DNA of 64,000 bases, taken from positions 1,458,001 through 1,522,000 of the forward strand of contig JADJOB010000002.1 of NCBI GenBank assembly GCA_016714025.1. Direction: 5' to 3'. Under the pieces are notes generated by a model, which ran no database searches, had not been told where the DNA came from, and worked only from the letters and a program-made list of their open reading frames with translations. The stretch comes from Saprospiraceae bacterium (GTDB lineage Bacteria; Bacteroidota; Bacteroidia; Chitinophagales; Saprospiraceae). The translations under genes and the position numbers were made by a program. Of this stretch, positions 60,987 to 64,000 are shown piece by piece. Every line of letters starts with the position of its first letter. The first letter of the stretch is position 1.

Positions 60987-61532
60987 TTATTTATTATAAA
61001 AGTATTTCCTCCAATAGTATCCGGAAAGTAAAACCAATCCTGAAACGAAGCCTATAAATTTCATTTCTTGCTTAAAAATGGAAAATCCAAAACTCGTAAA
61101 AAATGTTTCAATATGCATGGATGAAACGGGTATTGGTCTAATTGGAAAGAAAAATCGTTCGTTGTTTACTGGAATAAAAAAACCTAATCCCAATCCTCCA
61201 TCTGTCATCGCATCTAATAGACCATGACTTAAGGTAATTATAAAAAAGAAAAAACTAATTAAAAAGCGGTCGGTTTTAGTTTCACACTCCTCGTTAAAAA
61301 ATAGATAACTGACTGCTATTCCCGTGATAAGTGAAAAGAGAATAGAATGTGAAAATCCCCGGTGACCCCACACCGAACCATAACGAATGCCAGCTTCAAA
61401 CCCAATTACATCCAGATCCGGTATTGTCGAACAAACCATGGCTAAAATTAGACTGAGTAATAATTTGTTATTATAAGGCCTGAATGGGCTCAAACTAAGT
61501 GCGAAAATAGCATGTCCGATTGCTGATGGCAT
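60987..61532 (-). CDS. YdjM-like membrane-bound metal-dependent hydrolase
   Basis: 181 aa with about four membrane segments and the family's ligand motifs: AIGHAIFALSLS near the start, TIPDLDVIGFEAGI (Asp pair), WGHRGFSHSILFS (His cluster) and LSHGLLDAMTDGG (His, Asp). The family is DUF457/YdjM (LexA-regulated in E. coli). No LexA box is identified here. Heptamer repeats (61541-61569) lie directly upstream. Confidence 0.85.
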   Translation of the reverse strand: MPSAIGHAIFALSLSPFRPYNNKLLLSLILAMVCSTIPDLDVIGFEAGIRYGSVWGHRGFSHSILFSLITGIAVSYLFFNEECETKTDRFLISFFFFIITLSHGLLDAMTDGGLGLGFFIPVNNERFFFPIRPIPVSSMHIETFFTSFGFSIFKQEMKFIGFVSGLVLLSGYYWRKYFYNK

Positions 61533-61540
61533 TTAATTTT

Positions 61541-61569
61541 AATTACGAATTTATAATTACGAATTACGA
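61541..61569 (+). repeat. Heptamer repeat (AATTACG), short array
   Basis: Three aattacga units, one separated by an 8-bp break (aatttata), just upstream of the YdjM-like gene. Third site of the heptamer family seen at 36111 and 47493. Confidence 0.75.
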
Positions 61570-61623
61570 AATAGTACTTTGTGAATAAGACCTACATAAA
61601 GTTACATAATAAAATTATAGTAA

Positions 61624-62787
61624 TTATTTATCTCTAACTACAAACAAATCTGAACTTACAGAATCTGCAATCGTTTTTCCTTGACGGGTTAATTGATACC
61701 GACCATTAAGGAATTGGATATTTTTTAATTTAAGCTGCTTTTGCAATGCGGATTCCGCATATGTTAAAAACTGAGGAAAATGATCTGCTATATATTCTAA
61801 ATTAAGCCCTTCTATTCGGCGGAGTTGCAACATGATATACTCGTTATAAAGTTCATTTACATTTAATTTTTCTTGCAAAGAAAAGGATTCATCATTCGCC
61901 AGTGCTTTGATGTAAGCATTATTATTTGATACATTCCAGCTTCGATGAGGATGTATATAGGAATGAGCCGAAGGTCCAAATCCTATATAAGAGATCCCTT
62001 CCCAATAGGAACTATTGTGTTTTGAGCGAAACCCTGATTTGCTAAAATTTGAAATTTCATAAGCTTCATACTGATTTAATTCACAAAAGTCTAATAAATA
62101 ATTCATCTGTCGAATCGTTTCTTCATCGGGTGGAATTACTAATTTTTTTTCCTTAACTAAATGAAGCAGTGATGTGCGTTCTTCTAAGGTCAATGAATAG
62201 GCTGAAAAATGGGGTATATTATAATTTATAAGTTCATTCAAATTATCTTTCCAACTATTTTGGTCTGTACTTGGCAGCCCATACATAAGATCAATACTTA
62301 GATTTTTAAATCCAGCATTCTTAACAATTTCAATAGCATCCCGCGATTGCTCTGATGTATGCGATCTGTTCATCCACTTCAGGTCCTCATCAAAAAACGA
62401 TTGTATGCCGATGCTTATTCTATTAAAGCCCAGGTTTAATAGACCTGTGGAATAAGCACTTGTAATATCTTCTGGATTAGCTTCTATGCTTATTTCTGCT
62501 TCGGGTAATAACTGGTAATTTCCATTTATTGTGTTTAATATTTCATACAGCTCGGATTCAGTAAATAGGGAGGGGGTGCCTCCACCAAAATATAAGGTAT
62601 TAATTGTATGATTAGGGAGTTCAGAGGCTCTTATTTTTATTTCTTTAAGCAATGCTTGAACTAATTCGTTTCGTGTAGTTAAATTCGTGGAGAAATGAAA
62701 ACAACAATAGCTGCATTTTCGTTTACAATAAGGAATGTGTATGTATAATCCGGCAGGATTGAGATATGGTTTTTTGGTTACATCCAT
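61624..62787 (-). CDS. hemW: Radical SAM haem chaperone HemW
   Basis: About 387 aa. The N-terminal region GLYIHIPYCKRKCSYCCFHF has CxxxCxxC for the 4Fe-4S cluster and the following Cys typical of HemW/HemN-like proteins. NTLYFGGGTPSLFTESELYE, ISIEANPEDI, RISIGIQSFFDEDLKWMNR and a C-terminal HemN_C-type domain complete it. HemW (formerly annotated coproporphyrinogen oxidase) delivers haem to respiratory enzymes. ATG 62787 is preferred; an ATG at 62832 adds 15 residues and increases the overlap with the divergent gene. Confidence 0.9.
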   Translation of the reverse strand: MDVTKKPYLNPAGLYIHIPYCKRKCSYCCFHFSTNLTTRNELVQALLKEIKIRASELPNHTINTLYFGGGTPSLFTESELYEILNTINGNYQLLPEAEISIEANPEDITSAYSTGLLNLGFNRISIGIQSFFDEDLKWMNRSHTSEQSRDAIEIVKNAGFKNLSIDLMYGLPSTDQNSWKDNLNELINYNIPHFSAYSLTLEERTSLLHLVKEKKLVIPPDEETIRQMNYLLDFCELNQYEAYEISNFSKSGFRSKHNSSYWEGISYIGFGPSAHSYIHPHRSWNVSNNNAYIKALANDESFSLQEKLNVNELYNEYIMLQLRRIEGLNLEYIADHFPQFLTYAESALQKQLKLKNIQFLNGRYQLTRQGKTIADSVSSDLFVVRDK

Positions 62788-64000
62788 CCAGATACTAATT
62801 TGGTTAATGGTTATCTGTGCTGGTATTGCCATTGGTTTCTCTCAAACAGATCCTATTAACTTGTCGAATCTGAAAGAACCAGATAGCAATACGTTTATTA
62901 TTGCAAATGTAAAGGATACTCATGAACTTAAATTGAAAATTGAGCATTGGTTATTCAAGCAATTGCAAGATGGTCACTGGCTTGCAAGTCAAGATTCAGT
63001 TTTTTTAAACCCTCCAATTCATGCTAAACTTTATAAAGGCTCGCAATATAAAATTACTCTAAATGAATTGGATAGCTTAGAATCGATTGTTGGTTATATT
63101 TCAAGCAGTCGTTTTAATCAGATTCAGCCAGCAGATCTTGGAAATTTGATGAATTCATGGGTTCGAAACCAGGCAAAATCAGGTTACCCATTTTGTAAGA
63201 TAGAGTTGCTGGGAGTAAGTGTTTTGCATGATACCCTCCAGTATCAAATCAATAAAATCCTTGGCCCGAGAATCCAATTTAGGCAAACAGAGCAAAGAAA
63301 CAAAAAGCCTTTGAGAGATTTTGTTTTAAATCGGTTGACCAGAATTTTTCCAACTTCAATTTATAATCAGGAATTGGTTGAAAACATTCCATTTGTATTT
63401 AAGAATATTCCTGCAGTGCATTTGAGTAGTGAGCCACGGGTTTTGTTTTTAGGTGATGAAGGAATCGTATGGCTCTATCTCGATAAGAACAAATTAAATC
63501 GATTTGATTTTATATTGGGATTTAGTCCGGAAACAGGTTTGAGCTCCAGGAAATTCAGACTCACCGGGGAAGGAGGTTTTGAATTGCAAAATGCGTTTCG
63601 CCTGACAGAACGTATTTTTATGAAGTATGAAAATTTGAATGATCAATCTCCAAGGCTTAATTTGGGATTTGAATTTCCATATTTAAACTATTTGCCCATT
63701 GGAGTAAACCAGTTGCTTAATTTATATAAGTATAAAGAGGAGTACTTTGATTTATATAATCAATCAGGAATTAGCTATCCTATTGCATTCAATCAAGGAA
63801 TCAAAGCAACATTCAATTATCGTACTTCTAGTTTATTAAATCCGGATACTTTGAGTTTACTTAGTACCAAACGCTTGCCGGACCAGTTAGATTACCGGTA
63901 TTTTTCGGGAGGCTTTGGATATCATTGGATCAGCCTGGATAATATAAACCTTCCGGTTAAGGGATTTCGAATTGGAATGAATCTGCAATATGGTAAAAAG
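62741..64000 (+). CDS. BamA/TamA-like outer membrane protein, 5' part (runs off the window)
   Basis: The frame is open to the last base, so the gene is truncated by the window. From ATG 62741 (or 62735) the N-terminus gives a signal peptide with an Arg before LVTSIQILIWLMVICAGIAI and a cleavage site near GFSQ. ATG 62807 avoids overlap with hemW but leaves no charged N-terminal region. About 400 residues are visible. They include a POTRA-like segment (GYPFCKIELLGVSVLHDTLQ) and barrel-like strands (FDFILGFSPETGLSSRKFRL, LTGEGGFELQNAFRL, LNLGFEFPYLNYLPIGVN). The Omp85 assignment is by sequence style. Its 5' end overlaps the hemW 5' end antisense. Confidence 0.65.
   Translation, partial: MYNPAGLRYGFLVTSIQILIWLMVICAGIAIGFSQTDPINLSNLKEPDSNTFIIANVKDTHELKLKIEHWLFKQLQDGHWLASQDSVFLNPPIHAKLYKGSQYKITLNELDSLESIVGYISSSRFNQIQPADLGNLMNSWVRNQAKSGYPFCKIELLGVSVLHDTLQYQINKILGPRIQFRQTEQRNKKPLRDFVLNRLTRIFPTSIYNQELVENIPFVFKNIPAVHLSSEPRVLFLGDEGIVWLYLDKNKLNRFDFILGFSPETGLSSRKFRLTGEGGFELQNAFRLTERIFMKYENLNDQSPRLNLGFEFPYLNYLPIGVNQLLNLYKYKEEYFDLYNQSGISYPIAFNQGIKATFNYRTSSLLNPDTLSLLSTKRLPDQLDYRYFSGGFGYHWISLDNINLPVKGFRIGMNLQYGKK

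Overview
The window is from a member of the Bacteroidota, most likely the Saprospiria or a neighbouring lineage (inference). The DNA is AT-rich. Start codons lack Shine-Dalgarno sequences but are repeatedly preceded by the Bacteroidota -7 promoter element TAnnTTTG. Secreted proteins end in type IX secretion (T9SS) sorting domains of both kinds: type B at 6244-11814 and type A at 15707-19045. There are also two TonB-dependent receptors and many lipoproteins.

Layout. 1-2.5 kb: a truncated gene and an IS110-type transposase broken by one in-frame stop. 2.5-5 kb: arsM-arsR with an operator over the arsR promoter, then an ECF sigma factor with a cupin anti-sigma partner. 5-21 kb: a lipoprotein peptidase, a 5.6-kb surface-protein gene, a TonB receptor with a partner protein that contains a near-identical 1457-bp internal duplication, and a GNAT acyltransferase. 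21-25.7 kb: a phosphodiesterase, an LpxH-like phosphoesterase, an orphan winged-helix protein, dapA and accA. 26.3-28.4 kb: five tandem copies of a small GIY-YIG nuclease gene behind tRNA-Asp, each unit carrying a damaged tRNA-Asp 3' fragment. 28.5-33.6 kb: M48 and M1 metallopeptidases and a DUF4397 lipoprotein.

34-50 kb holds a phenylacetate degradation region in pieces: paaE-A-B-C-D-G-H, then unrelated genes, then paaI, then paaJ-DUF1569-paaZ. Together these encode the ring epoxidase (PaaABCDE), the oxepin-forming isomerase (PaaG), ring opening (PaaZ), beta-oxidation (PaaH, PaaJ) and a thioesterase (PaaI). Arsenosugar genes (a CMD-type protein and arsS) sit between the paa pieces and complement arsM at 3 kb. 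50-54 kb is a haem uptake locus: a PchR-like AraC regulator divergent from an HmuR-like receptor and HmuY. 54-64 kb: a DUF3179 protein, lipoproteins, an SPFH protein, uvrC-galE, a YdjM-like membrane protein, hemW and the start of a BamA-like outer membrane protein that runs off the window.

The most unusual structure is the tRNA-Asp/GIY-YIG array. It looks like a small tRNA-associated nuclease cassette that amplified in tandem and brought a copy of the tRNA 3' end with each unit. GC-rich mini-palindromes have landed inside the tRNA fragments. Other structure includes 7-bp and 8-bp tandem repeats between genes and several promoters placed so close to start codons that leaderless mRNAs are likely.
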